From Pseudoneobacillus rhizosphaerae (GTDB taxonomy: Bacteria > Bacillota > Bacilli > Bacillales > Cytobacillaceae): a stretch of DNA of 64,000 nucleotides. Shown here one piece after another: positions 7,701 to 16,556 of the stretch. The first letter of the stretch is position 1; the number at the start of each line of letters is the position of its first letter. The DNA is taken from contig NZ_CAKJTG010000002.1 of NCBI RefSeq assembly GCF_917563885.1, positions 205,426-269,425 of the forward strand. Direction: 5' to 3'. The notes under the pieces were generated by a model. It saw only the letters and a list, made by a program, of their open reading frames with translations, searched no databases and was not told the origin of the DNA. Position numbers and translations under genes: made by a program.

Positions 7701-10646
7701 CCAAAGCTCATACGCAAAAGCTTCAATGCCAGATTCATCGGTACCTGTAACGACGATTTCTGTTCCTAAATCTGTTTCATTTTCTGTTACTTGTACATTT
7801 GGTAATTTTGTATCAACTTTTACAGGGAAGATGTATTCTTGACTTTTGGTTGTTCCAAAAGGTTTAGCAATCGCTTGGATGTAGTATTGTCCATCAGGTA
7901 CTACCTTTCCATTGATGGCACCATCCCAAATTCCAAAGTCTTCAAATAAACTTCCGAAAGTTCCGTCAAATATATTTTTACGAACGTAATTTGCTTTAGA
8001 AAAATCGATAAGCTTCTTCTTATTAGCATCAAGAATATTCATCTCGAAGGTTTCAGCATTTCGAAGGAACGTAAAAATCGGTACTAATAACTGTTTAGAT
8101 CCACTAAAAGGAGAGAAGGCGACATATTCTTCATGATAGACCTTATTAGCATCTAGTCCCATACTATAAAGAACGTTTCCTTGCGCAAAATGTAGACCCG
8201 TATTTTCATAGACACTTTCAGGGTCTGCCCAGTGACGGTCAATTACATCTACAGAGCCCCAATCTCCATAAAAACCAAAATAAGGTACAACTAAATTAGG
8301 TTGGCCCGTTGCCTCATCTGCTGTAAAGGTGATCCAACCATCAACAAATTGGTTCTTATCTAAACTATCTGGTAACGAGAGCGTGACTATGATCTCTTTT
8401 TGAGACCCTGCAGGTACCGTTACATTTGGTGAAGCAAAATTTACGGTTGCATCTTCGATTGGAGCTAGGGTTAATTGATTCACTCCATCAACAATCAAAT
8501 CCTTATAAGCATCTCCCGATAGTGTATAGGTTACATCTTCACTACCAAGATTCTTCGCTATTAGACTAAAACCGACGCTATTAGAATTAAAATCTTTTAA
8601 TGCTACACCAGGTTCTCCATGATATTGAACCGAAACATTCGTTTTTACTGCATGATTTAATTGAATTCTTCCTGCCCCTTGGTGACGAACGGAATAAGGA
8701 GTATTCGTCTCAGGATTGATCAATACTTTAGCTGTATTCGATAATAGTGTACGTATATCCCCTGGTTGGTAAGCGATATTCCGTTCTTTCAATGACTGGA
8801 TGATGACCGCTGATGCTCCAGCAACATGAGGAGATGCCATTGATGTTCCACTATTTACCGCATATTGATTACCACCTACACTAGAGAAAATATTTCCTCC
8901 CGGTGCTGTAAGCGTTGGCTTAAAAAGTAGTCCTGGCTCTGGTCCCCAAGAAGAGAAATCAGACATCGTATCTTTGGACAATTGAACTTCTGATAACCTA
9001 CCATTGAAGTTTAATTGTAGAGCTGGATTTTTAGTTAAAGCTTCTTTAACCGCATTTCCATCATTGTAACGAATAAATACGGCTGGAATGGTTGCAGCTT
9101 TACCTGATACCTTAACATCCATATTAACGAAGCTATTATCTCCTTCTCTATTAAAGACAATAACTGCCTTCGCTCCTACCTTTGCTGCATTGGCTACTTT
9201 TTCACTAAACGATATGTCTCCACGTTGTATTAGCGCAATCTTCCCTTTCACATTCGTTGGTGTAAAATCAGTCGTTTTACCTAGATTCGCATATACAATC
9301 GAGGACTCCCCTGTTAGTGTAGTAGGATGTGGGGCTGCACTTGCTACTGACATAGGAATATCACTTGATCCACTTAATTCTTCCGATAATGTAAATGCCT
9401 CAAAAAAAGTAGCTGAGTTTTCAGATGAAGCAACACTGATGGATGAAGGCGACACACTTGGTGTACCCACCATCGAGTAATCACGGTCCTGTTCAAGAGG
9501 ATTTACCCCCCATGCATCGGTTGAAAAACCTGAATTACCTGCCGAAATGGCTACAACAACCCCACTATTTGACGCTGTCTCTACTGCAACAACCTCGGGA
9601 TCATCGGCTACCACAGCACCATTTGCCGATCCCAAACTCATATTAATGACCCCGGCACCATTTTTAACGGCATGCTCCATACCTGCGATAATGTCATCAG
9701 CCATCGCACCCGTACGTGCTGGGTCATTCGAAAATACCTTTTCAGCTAAAACGGAAGCTTCAAAGGCAATACCTTTAAACGGCAAATTTTTTCCATTAAT
9801 CTGGGCATTAGCATCATTTCCCGCAACTGTACCAGCTACGTGCACACCATGTTGACTAGTTGTACGATCGACGATGTCATTATTTCCATCTGCCCAGTTA
9901 TATCCACCGATCACACGGGAACTGTAACCTACTCCATTACCCGTTAATGGGGAGCGATCCGTTTTATCCCCAAGTTTGATCGTTTCGATACCCGTACCAC
10001 CAAAAGCAGGGTGGTAATAGTTTACGCCTGTATCAACAATCGCAACAATAACATCCTTACCCGTATATTTATTAGCTTCCCATACATAATCCGCACCGAT
10101 TAATGGAGCACTTGAATACATGTCGGGTTCATAACTAGTGAACTCCTCCGGTTGGTATACATTGACAGGACGAATATCCAGAACACCTGGCATACTCTTA
10201 ATCTTTTCAATATCTCCAACCTTGACTTGCCCACTTAAACCATTTACTAGATAAGTAAATTGGTGTTTCACACTAAAGGGAATTCTTTTATTTGAAACAT
10301 TTTTTATGAAAGTGGCCTGTGCCGAAATAATCTCTTTTTCACTATTATGTAAAGCTGTACTAGATTGTTTATTTATTGATTTTCCAGCTTTATTTAATTC
10401 TTCTACAATCGATTTGCCTTCAAGCTTAATCATAACCTGAACATCTTCATCTTCTTGATTTGAATTCTGAAGAGAACGTTTATGATCCTGATATTTCTGG
10501 TCATAAAACTCCTGTTTAGCTTGCTGGAATCTATCCAAAGATTCATCATCCGGATTCGATTGTGCAGCATATGCTGGTGAAATAGTCGAAAATACTAATA
10601 AAAATGATAGAAACAAACCTATAAATCTACCCTTTTTGCTTAACAT
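4713..10646 (-). CDS. Giant cell-surface subtilisin-like protease with SLH domains
   Basis: A 1977-residue S8 peptidase. Signal peptide with cleavage after AYA (about residue 27); I9-type propeptide about 65-165; catalytic triad Asp205 (VDTGVN), His266 (QHGVHVAG) and Ser602 (GTSMASPHVAG), with oxyanion Asn in SAGNSG near 371. A PA domain (about 445-545) is inserted between His and Ser, as in Vpr-type subtilases. Then come an Fn3-like domain, several Ig/cadherin-like beta repeats, a TPPTTPPSTG linker, and two or three SLH motifs at the C-terminus (FTDVTKNWAKDEIEVIA...; FAVQNGIIKG...). Family knowledge: SLH domains bind pyruvylated secondary cell-wall polymer, so this should be a wall-anchored exoprotease. 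ATG 10646 with AAGGAG 6 bases upstream. Monocistronic. Much longer than B. subtilis Vpr (about 800 aa). Confidence 0.95.
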   Translation of the reverse strand: MLSKKGRFIGLFLSFLLVFSTISPAYAAQSNPDDESLDRFQQAKQEFYDQKYQDHKRSLQNSNQEDEDVQVMIKLEGKSIVEELNKAGKSINKQSSTALHNSEKEIISAQATFIKNVSNKRIPFSVKHQFTYLVNGLSGQVKVGDIEKIKSMPGVLDIRPVNVYQPEEFTSYEPDMYSSAPLIGADYVWEANKYTGKDVIVAIVDTGVNYYHPAFGGTGIETIKLGDKTDRSPLTGNGVGYSSRVIGGYNWADGNNDIVDRTTSQHGVHVAGTVAGNDANAQINGKNLPFKGIAFEASVLAEKVFSNDPARTGAMADDIIAGMEHAVKNGAGVINMSLGSANGAVVADDPEVVAVETASNSGVVVAISAGNSGFSTDAWGVNPLEQDRDYSMVGTPSVSPSSISVASSENSATFFEAFTLSEELSGSSDIPMSVASAAPHPTTLTGESSIVYANLGKTTDFTPTNVKGKIALIQRGDISFSEKVANAAKVGAKAVIVFNREGDNSFVNMDVKVSGKAATIPAVFIRYNDGNAVKEALTKNPALQLNFNGRLSEVQLSKDTMSDFSSWGPEPGLLFKPTLTAPGGNIFSSVGGNQYAVNSGTSMASPHVAGASAVIIQSLKERNIAYQPGDIRTLLSNTAKVLINPETNTPYSVRHQGAGRIQLNHAVKTNVSVQYHGEPGVALKDFNSNSVGFSLIAKNLGSEDVTYTLSGDAYKDLIVDGVNQLTLAPIEDATVNFASPNVTVPAGSQKEIIVTLSLPDSLDKNQFVDGWITFTADEATGQPNLVVPYFGFYGDWGSVDVIDRHWADPESVYENTGLHFAQGNVLYSMGLDANKVYHEEYVAFSPFSGSKQLLVPIFTFLRNAETFEMNILDANKKKLIDFSKANYVRKNIFDGTFGSLFEDFGIWDGAINGKVVPDGQYYIQAIAKPFGTTKSQEYIFPVKVDTKLPNVQVTENETDLGTEIVVTGTDESGIEAFAYELWEDGKGYVTKQPVILDAVKTDDGFTTKAPLPTLKANQFAFIYVLDHAGNQIKVSTGQSPLVITRFYATPDGTEFSWMLSDEVADVEVLIDFKNPYRVKDLFPNWRNEIFVPLLEGRHDITFNALNEQGEILSTFTTFSNGKTVVTKSTYRVTSMPDEVETIVPIEISVVSDLVVKVEVYVSGKLLDTIETSGRGEYIYNYVAPEGTTKLELKGYNADGNLTGLRTTSVIHTKSQILFNLEKFEAENNLTSMPIGLAHSNAVKSASLTITGSGVNEVYQIDLSGSTGNLFTYDLDLTPFSHGDYTLRLTGFDGTQKKLAEVTSSLRVIKTGVLSYVEGLGQVRTNQNSITVNWNVDQADSIQNMKVFENGTLVTEGDQLNTYTSDLSALAHNGTSKVTIEAYSETEEVIGKLDFVITKDLQAPEVTITSPVPYTIYKGNVGNFSATSFDLDLAQVTILAEGMEQPVVATLTNSAPGKITIQGTVPITQEGMQNLEIRYTDQAGNESFINRKVFADFNAPEITLTNINLTSISDTNNIQVYEGKVTTNLDKYTISGLVSEGHSSFDLYMNDNQILGALPHKQWTKAGDERSFTRTVDLVNGENVFTIYVIDGVNNYSQVTLYITKEAKVTDPYVPPVTPPTTPPSTGEDVGLGTISTVDNKDGSKSLTVDILKEGISKQLADPKLGSVTLDLSDLKLDTYKDLSVTFAQNLVDDLTKAGKGLVFTNEAFSLTVPVESFADFINENGFALKLSVSDKGSDEKVRTQTESKMVSKVITVQNSTGKLTKAITLSINPDTKQVEDARKVGIYQQQENGTWAYVGSSSKNSKGESILATTKIGSFALVEYHATFTDVTKNWAKDEIEVIASHYLIKGKAAGKFAPTDTITRAQFAVILDRIVGSEKAWSEYAKLSGANKPLTREEMVTMIVEALDVDLSTVEGELTFNDQEKISKDAKAAVLFAVQNGIIKGAVGNLFAPEQTASRAQTAVVIYRLMVYLDRL

Positions 10647-11031
10647 GTGGTTCTCCTTTCATTTAATTGGATTTTTATTTAAAAAACACAAATTTTATAC
10701 AATTATTTCCATCAATCCTCCTTCACCCCTTATCTCTCTATACATTCTTCATTAATAAATATACCACTCTCGTTTAAATAGACAACATACAATTGCAAAA
10801 ATTCTGTATTTTCTGTAATATCAAGGAAATGAAATTGGAGGTAGTTTTGTTTTACTTTATGGTAACTTTATAATCCACTGAAATCGTAAAATCACTGATT
10901 TGATAATTCTTTGTTGGCAATGCCTCTACCAAAATAAAAAACTGCCACCCACTAAATTTTAGCGGTGGCAGTAGGGGTTTTCTGTAGTTTTAATTATCAA
11001 TCACCATTTATAGCTGAAAATAAACAAAATT
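10647..11031. other. Intergenic region between subtilase and VWA operon
   Basis: It holds the upstream region of the subtilase (10647-10900, AT-rich, no hexamer pair I would defend) and the operon terminator at 10934-10975. No ORF with a convincing RBS is present on either strand. Confidence 0.6.
10934..10975 (-). terminator. Terminator of the MoxR/VWA operon
   Basis: Perfect 9-bp stem ACTGCCACC (10941-10949) / GGTGGCAGT (10964-10972), followed on the minus strand by a run of six T. It ends the eight-gene operon that starts at 23315. Confidence 0.88.
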
Positions 11032-13797
11032 TTAATTCTTCCTCTTCCTAGCCTCCAACAACCTCCGCATTCTCTCTTCTTTCTCCTCTGCGGTTAGTGT
11101 CTTCTCCACCGGCTTTGGTCGCTTCACTTTCGTTTTGCTTTCAACTGGAGTGTTAACTGAACCTGCAGCATTCGCCTCACCAACGGTCTCAGTCTTCACA
11201 ACAGCTTTTTCCCTTACAGGTAACCTTTCCACCCTACTCGTGCCTCCAGTAGGCTCCACTTGCTTACGTATAAGCCAACCAAAAAGACGTCCCATTCCAA
11301 ACCTTCGTATCGTGATCTCCACAAAAAACAACAAAAACGCTAACAAAATTAACCACTGGCTAATCGGCTGCTTCAAGTAATTTTTAGAAGCCGTAGGTCG
11401 AAAAGAATCCTTCTCCACTGACAGCTCTTTTCCCCCAGTCAAACCTACTAGCTCCTTCAACAAGTCCTTATTGGCCCTTTTTAATAAATATTCCTCCGAA
11501 TAAGGGACCGTGAAACCAGTCTGGTACACATGAACATTTCCAGTTTGATCGGTTTGTTTCACGTTTAAAAAATACATGCCACTACTATCTGGTATCGATA
11601 ATTCATATTTGCCTGGCGCGACAAGCTTTGTGTTCGTGGCGATCTGTTCACCATTTTCAGAAACAACAGCTGTTTCGAGTGGCAAGGTGTGTCCACCACC
11701 ATTCGCTGCCTCAAGCGAAACAATCGTATTACCTTCATTTTTATCCAAAGAAACCCGATAAGGCTCGGTCTCATACTGCGGGAGCGTTCTCGTGACAAGG
11801 TGACTTACAAACGCTGGCCACTTCTCCCATCTTGCCCAATCTCCCGACCATTTACCTGAGAAGTCCGAGGTAAAAGCAATCGTATGTCCCATCCCATATT
11901 GCCACTCCGCCAACACTGGATCTTCCTTTTCACTCATAAAAGGAACAGCTGCCCGTGACTTAGGAGTGGTCGCAATATAAGCATTCATTTGAGGTACGCC
12001 ACCTTCAGCCAGAAACGACCAATCAGGGTTCTCAACCATCACTGGAAAAAATGGATTATCTTCAATATACGTTCGTGTAGCCATCACCGTTTCCCTAGAC
12101 AAAATACTTGGAATAACAGAAGCATCAATGACATCGTAAAATCTACCTGACCCCCAAAGAGCTAAATCTTCAAGAAGTCCTCGGTCCGCATCAGAACCAA
12201 TGGAAACCGTAGATAACGTAATATTTTTTTCTTTTCCAGCAGCAATCAAGTCCTCATAGCTTGAACTTGTGGCGGACTGTCCATCGGTTAGCAAAATAAT
12301 ATGCTTCCGTTGTAGCTTCAGGTCCTCTAGTTCCTGATACGCCATTTCAAGTGAGGAGTAGATTTCCGTCCCACCACCTGGCGTAATCGAGAGAATCTCC
12401 TCTACCGTCTTCTTCTTATCCTTAAGAGGACCTGTCTCGACAATCACCCATGGACGATCATCAAAAGCAATAAAACCTAATGTATCTTCTTCACGTAAAA
12501 GCTCGACAGACCTAGCTGCCGCTTCTTTCGCTAATTCCAATTTACCACCCATCATACTCCCAGAACGGTCCAAAACAATCATGAGCCCAAGCGATGGCAT
12601 TTCCTTTTTTCCCTTAATATCCATATCGACTGGCAGAAGCCGTTCAATTGGCGTTTTAAAATAACCACCAAGCCCAAAGCTCTCGTCACCACCAGCCATC
12701 ACAAACCCAGTACCGAACTCCTTTACCGCTCTCTCGATTAAATTCATTTGATTCTCGGTAATGACGGTTCCAGGAACATTATTAAAAATAATCGACTGGT
12801 ACTGTAAATACCCGGAAAGAACAGTCGGGAGTTTTTCCGGAACAATCACATCCACTAAAAGGCCAGTGCCTTCCAAAATGGCATCGATTTGACCACTTTC
12901 CTTACCTTGAACGACAAGTACCTTTGGTGTTCCCTTCACATCGGAAACCGAGTACATCGAATTATTCTCGATAAAGGTATCATGATCCGTTGCGATTTCG
13001 CCTTTAAAGACAGTCATTCCGGTTTCTTCGACTTTATAGGAAAAACGATAAACATTTTTTCCTTCCTTCACAGCAACATTTTCCGTTAAAACATCTTGAT
13101 TATTAACGGAAATTCGTACCTTAGCACTTTTACTAGAGTTGCTATCAATGGTGAGCGAAATCTGTGCTTCCTCCCCTTTATACATGGAAGGAGGGACCTC
13201 TAGATCTGTAATTGACATATCCTCTTGGATGGCCCGCTCCATTAAGACCGAATCTAACTCTATCTTTCTATTTTTTAGAAGCTTAGCTCCTTCCTTACTA
13301 TTACCGATTGTCTCGTTTCCGTCTGATAGGAGGATGATTCTTCCCCCTGAATCCTTCGGAAGGATGGAGGCCGCGAACTGAATTCCCGATTCAATATCCG
13401 TTTCGCTACCATCCACTTTCGTGTTAAACTCCGTAACAGATAGCTTTTGCTTGCCAAGAGCTTGCTCTAAAAAGGCATCCTTCCCCATTGTCACAATCGA
13501 AAAAGCATCTTCTTTGTCCTTCCCTTTAACACTTTTTTCGATCCAATCAAGAGCAACATTATCACCATTTCTGACACTATCAGAGCGGTCCATTAGAAAG
13601 ATGACTTTTTCCCCTTTTACAGGTAATAGAATTTGCGGTATAGCTAATGCCAAGATTAACAAAGTGAAGATGGCCGTTCGTAATCCGGCAACCAACCAAA
13701 ATTCTCTTTTTTTATTTTTCCTTACGTATAAAAATACAAGATACAATACCGGTATCAATAGTAGTAATAGTAACGGGAATTTAACCTCTAAACCCAC
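11032..13797 (-). CDS. Double VWA-domain membrane protein
   Basis: A 921-residue protein. Two TM helices at the N-terminus (about residues 7-25 and 37-56), a VWA domain with MIDAS motif FLMDRSDSV, a beta-rich CARDB-like section, a glutamine-amidotransferase-like segment, a second VWA domain with VLDRSGSM, a final TM helix (WLILLAFLLFFVEI), and a basic cytoplasmic tail ending in EERMRRLLEARKRKN. The arrangement matches uncharacterised VWA/GATase-like membrane proteins encoded beside MoxR and DUF58 genes. GTG 13797 with GGAGGT 8 bases upstream; it overlaps the preceding gene by 17 bases. Both metal-binding DxSxS motifs are intact. Last gene of the operon; probably works in the membrane with the MoxR ATPase. 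The client is unknown. Confidence 0.88.
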   Translation of the reverse strand: MGLEVKFPLLLLLLIPVLYLVFLYVRKNKKREFWLVAGLRTAIFTLLILALAIPQILLPVKGEKVIFLMDRSDSVRNGDNVALDWIEKSVKGKDKEDAFSIVTMGKDAFLEQALGKQKLSVTEFNTKVDGSETDIESGIQFAASILPKDSGGRIILLSDGNETIGNSKEGAKLLKNRKIELDSVLMERAIQEDMSITDLEVPPSMYKGEEAQISLTIDSNSSKSAKVRISVNNQDVLTENVAVKEGKNVYRFSYKVEETGMTVFKGEIATDHDTFIENNSMYSVSDVKGTPKVLVVQGKESGQIDAILEGTGLLVDVIVPEKLPTVLSGYLQYQSIIFNNVPGTVITENQMNLIERAVKEFGTGFVMAGGDESFGLGGYFKTPIERLLPVDMDIKGKKEMPSLGLMIVLDRSGSMMGGKLELAKEAAARSVELLREEDTLGFIAFDDRPWVIVETGPLKDKKKTVEEILSITPGGGTEIYSSLEMAYQELEDLKLQRKHIILLTDGQSATSSSYEDLIAAGKEKNITLSTVSIGSDADRGLLEDLALWGSGRFYDVIDASVIPSILSRETVMATRTYIEDNPFFPVMVENPDWSFLAEGGVPQMNAYIATTPKSRAAVPFMSEKEDPVLAEWQYGMGHTIAFTSDFSGKWSGDWARWEKWPAFVSHLVTRTLPQYETEPYRVSLDKNEGNTIVSLEAANGGGHTLPLETAVVSENGEQIATNTKLVAPGKYELSIPDSSGMYFLNVKQTDQTGNVHVYQTGFTVPYSEEYLLKRANKDLLKELVGLTGGKELSVEKDSFRPTASKNYLKQPISQWLILLAFLLFFVEITIRRFGMGRLFGWLIRKQVEPTGGTSRVERLPVREKAVVKTETVGEANAAGSVNTPVESKTKVKRPKPVEKTLTAEEKEERMRRLLEARKRKN

Positions 13798-15544
13798 GGC
13801 GGTAAACCTCCCATTCTATCGTTATTAAAAGTAAGGCAATAAGCGCTAACCAAAACCACATCACGTCATTTCGACTCTTCGTTTCACCTTTTACTTGACC
13901 CTTCAACTCATTCATTTTAAAAGAGGTCTCGACCGCTGGATATTTTTCACGCTCATCCATTAAAACGGAAAAATAGTTAATTTTATCATCAGCAACAGCC
14001 TGATAAGTACCAGGAAGATTGGGTGCCTTAAAGCTCCCCTTCACCAAATCAAGTGTGTACAGATTTTCGTCGTCTCCGTCATAAATCGACCATTTGGAGG
14101 AACCTTCGCTAACATTCATCCATTTTTCTTCCCCAGGTCCAAAATAGCCAAGGAAATCGGTTTGTTGCGAAAGCCATTGATAGCTATTATAGAGAAAAAT
14201 CGGAAAACCAGGCTGCAGTGGCCAATCGGAATCGGTTAAATCAAAATTCACCACAATCAGCGACTTCCCATCTCGACTCCCTTTTTGAATGAGCGGTACG
14301 GATCCACTTTTTAAAATGGTTTCCCAGTCACCCTCTAATTCCTTGATAGCTTCGGCGATATAGATTTTTTTATAATCAACATATTGTAGCAATGGATCGT
14401 TTTCAGCTTGTAGCGGTTCAGTCAACTTAATCTTTTCCTTGCTAGAATTAAACAATATTAAGGGCTGTGCAGGTTGATTTTTTAATGAGCTAGTTTCCGT
14501 TATAAAAATCCCATTCATGTTCTTTTGGACATTTTTAGCATCTGTTTGTAATACCTCAACCCCTAACGTCTGAAAGCCTTTTACAGCAAAGGGATTCACA
14601 TTGCCGATCGTATAAATCGGGGGATTCGTTTCGGTATAGATAGAGGTTAATTTATTATCTACCTGATAGCCATCGTCCTTCGTTATCGCCGCTTCATAGT
14701 AAGGCTTTTCAGGGAGGGAAGGAATTGGGAGAACATATTGTTCCTGACCCTTTACCGTCACCTTTTCCTTAAAAAGTAATTCCTGTGCACTATGAATCTG
14801 AAATGTGAGTTCAGTATCCTTTGAAGATTGATTTTCCAAAACAGCCACACCAGAAACTTGTTCTCCAATCGGTGCTACCCCAAAGGATAGCAGTGCTACA
14901 TTGGCTAATTCTTTACCAATATTATGGACCTCGATCGGTTGCTCAACACCTGCCAGCACATCCTTCGTCACCGAATCTGAAAAAATATGAATGCTAGTAT
15001 CTTTACCAGTCGACAGGGAAACAGCTAGATTCACTGCTTTTTCCATCATGCCATGTTCATAGGATAATTGGAGCTCATTGATGCTCTTCTTAATAGCCCC
15101 TTTATCCGTTTCCTTGCTAATCAGGATCTCTGGCTTCTCGCCAGCTTTTATTAACGTAACCTCTTGGCCACTCAACTTCCCTGCTAAATCTAGCAATTGT
15201 TCCTTCGCATAGTCAAAGCGAGTAGTATCCTCATATTGTGCTGACATCGTAGCTGATGGATCAATAATAAAAATCAGATGCTCCCCTTGCAAATCCTTTT
15301 GCAACCAAAACGGCCTTACGAGGGCAAACATCAGTAAGAGCAAAGCAAGTATTTGTAACCAGAATAATAGATTTTGCTGAAGCTTTTTCAACCATGGTGA
15401 CGCTTGCCATTCATTTAAAACCTGTTCCCAAAGCAGATTGGAGGAAATTTTCCTTTCCTCATACTGTTTTCGAAAAAAATAAAAAAGAATGACGGCAGCG
15501 ATCAAAAAGCTCAAGAGAAAAAACCATGGAAATAAAAATTGCAT
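13781..15544 (-). CDS. BatA-like VWA membrane protein
   Basis: 587 residues. It opens with the BatA-type N-terminal domain (TM helix LFPWFFLLSFLIAAVILFYF, a short basic stretch, a second TM helix LLFWLQILALLLLMFALV). A VWA domain follows with FIIDPSATMSAQ, where the MIDAS is DxSxT. Then comes a mostly beta extracytoplasmic section and a C-terminal TM helix (VMWFWLALIALLLITIEW). The family occurs with MoxR, DUF58 and larger VWA proteins in the Bat/aerotolerance-type operons. ATG 15544 follows AGGTGAAGGT. A 145-bp gap with tandem palindromes separates it from the upstream DUF58 gene, the only loose junction inside this operon. Confidence 0.87.
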   Translation of the reverse strand: MQFLFPWFFLLSFLIAAVILFYFFRKQYEERKISSNLLWEQVLNEWQASPWLKKLQQNLLFWLQILALLLLMFALVRPFWLQKDLQGEHLIFIIDPSATMSAQYEDTTRFDYAKEQLLDLAGKLSGQEVTLIKAGEKPEILISKETDKGAIKKSINELQLSYEHGMMEKAVNLAVSLSTGKDTSIHIFSDSVTKDVLAGVEQPIEVHNIGKELANVALLSFGVAPIGEQVSGVAVLENQSSKDTELTFQIHSAQELLFKEKVTVKGQEQYVLPIPSLPEKPYYEAAITKDDGYQVDNKLTSIYTETNPPIYTIGNVNPFAVKGFQTLGVEVLQTDAKNVQKNMNGIFITETSSLKNQPAQPLILFNSSKEKIKLTEPLQAENDPLLQYVDYKKIYIAEAIKELEGDWETILKSGSVPLIQKGSRDGKSLIVVNFDLTDSDWPLQPGFPIFLYNSYQWLSQQTDFLGYFGPGEEKWMNVSEGSSKWSIYDGDDENLYTLDLVKGSFKAPNLPGTYQAVADDKINYFSVLMDEREKYPAVETSFKMNELKGQVKGETKSRNDVMWFWLALIALLLITIEWEVYRRGFRG

Positions 15545-15580
15545 ACCTTCACCTCTTTATGGATGGAACGGAAATCTTTT

Positions 15581-15675
15581 TATTGGACACTTCGGCTGCC
15601 TCCTGACCACGTTTTGTCCGATAGAGCACTCCTATTGGACATTTCGACCACTCACCAACCATGTTTTGTCCAATA
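15581..15675. repeat. Two tandem 43-bp imperfect palindromes inside the operon
   Basis: 15581-15623 and 15633-15675 are related 43-bp units, each beginning TATTGGACA and ending TGTCCRATA, so each can fold into a 9-bp stem with a ~25-base loop. The start-to-start distance is 52 bp. They lie between the DUF58 stop and the BatA-like start and should be transcribed as part of the polycistronic mRNA. Confidence 0.75.
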
Positions 15676-15689
15676 GACCACTAAAAAGC

Positions 15690-16556
15690 CTACCGTATCA
15701 AACCTCTACTAGGAAGTTCATGAAACAATATCGACTGCATAGAATCTTGGTCGGAGACACTAATAAAATGCCCCCCATACCGCCGACAAATTTTTTCTAA
15801 CTCTCTATTATGCTCCATCAGCCGTTTCTCATAATCGGAAACAATCCCCGGATTCAAACTCACATTCACAACAGCATCTGATTCGCTATCAATCAGCTTC
15901 AAATCGCCCAAATATGAAGGGGAAATCTCCTCACTGCTTAACACTTGAAGAAACCAGATTTCCTGTTTCAATGAACTCAATTTCTTCAAAAGAGCCTCCA
16001 CTCGATCAAGCGGCTCCAACCCATCCGATATCAAAATCGATAACTGCTGATTCTTTGAAACAGTATTGTGCAGATTAGCGATAAATTCCCCAGTTTGCTC
16101 CCCTTCATCTAACCCCAAAATCTCTAAATATGTCCTTCGACTAGACACCGCACCCTTCCTCCGAATTGCCATCAAAGACTTCGAAGCAACCGGTGAAAAA
16201 ACTAACCGATCCTCACTAGCTAACACAACATAGCTCAAAAGGGCAGCCAACCCCTTCGCAAACTCCCACTTACTCTGAATTTGCCGCATAGAAGAGGTTG
16301 AATCAAGATAAATTGCAATAGAAAGCTCCTGCTCATCTAGAAATCTCTTAATATAATGCTTTTGAGTGCGACCAAAAACATTCCAATCGATTTGCCTTAC
16401 GTCATCACCAGGTTGGTACACTCGGAAATCGGAAAACTCTAACGAGGAACCAAAATGGCTCGATTGCCTAGACCCCTTATGAATGCCTCTTTTCCTTGTT
16501 TTAACCAGCAACCGCATTTTTTGAAGCCGACCAAGCAGGGCATGGTAACTACTCAT
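15690..16556 (-). CDS. DUF58 domain protein, partner of MoxR ATPase
   Basis: 288 residues with the DUF58 core: GSSLEFSDFRVYQPGDDVRQ followed by IDWNVFGR, then a VWA-like fold starting AIYLDSTSSM. Unlike the DUF58 protein at 47259-48464 it has no N-terminal TM pair, so it should be cytoplasmic. Family knowledge: DUF58 proteins are encoded next to MoxR AAA+ ATPases and are thought to present clients to them. The start overlaps the MoxR stop in an ATGA arrangement, indicating translational coupling. Confidence 0.92.
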   Translation of the reverse strand: MSSYHALLGRLQKMRLLVKTRKRGIHKGSRQSSHFGSSLEFSDFRVYQPGDDVRQIDWNVFGRTQKHYIKRFLDEQELSIAIYLDSTSSMRQIQSKWEFAKGLAALLSYVVLASEDRLVFSPVASKSLMAIRRKGAVSSRRTYLEILGLDEGEQTGEFIANLHNTVSKNQQLSILISDGLEPLDRVEALLKKLSSLKQEIWFLQVLSSEEISPSYLGDLKLIDSESDAVVNVSLNPGIVSDYEKRLMEHNRELEKICRRYGGHFISVSDQDSMQSILFHELPSRGLIR

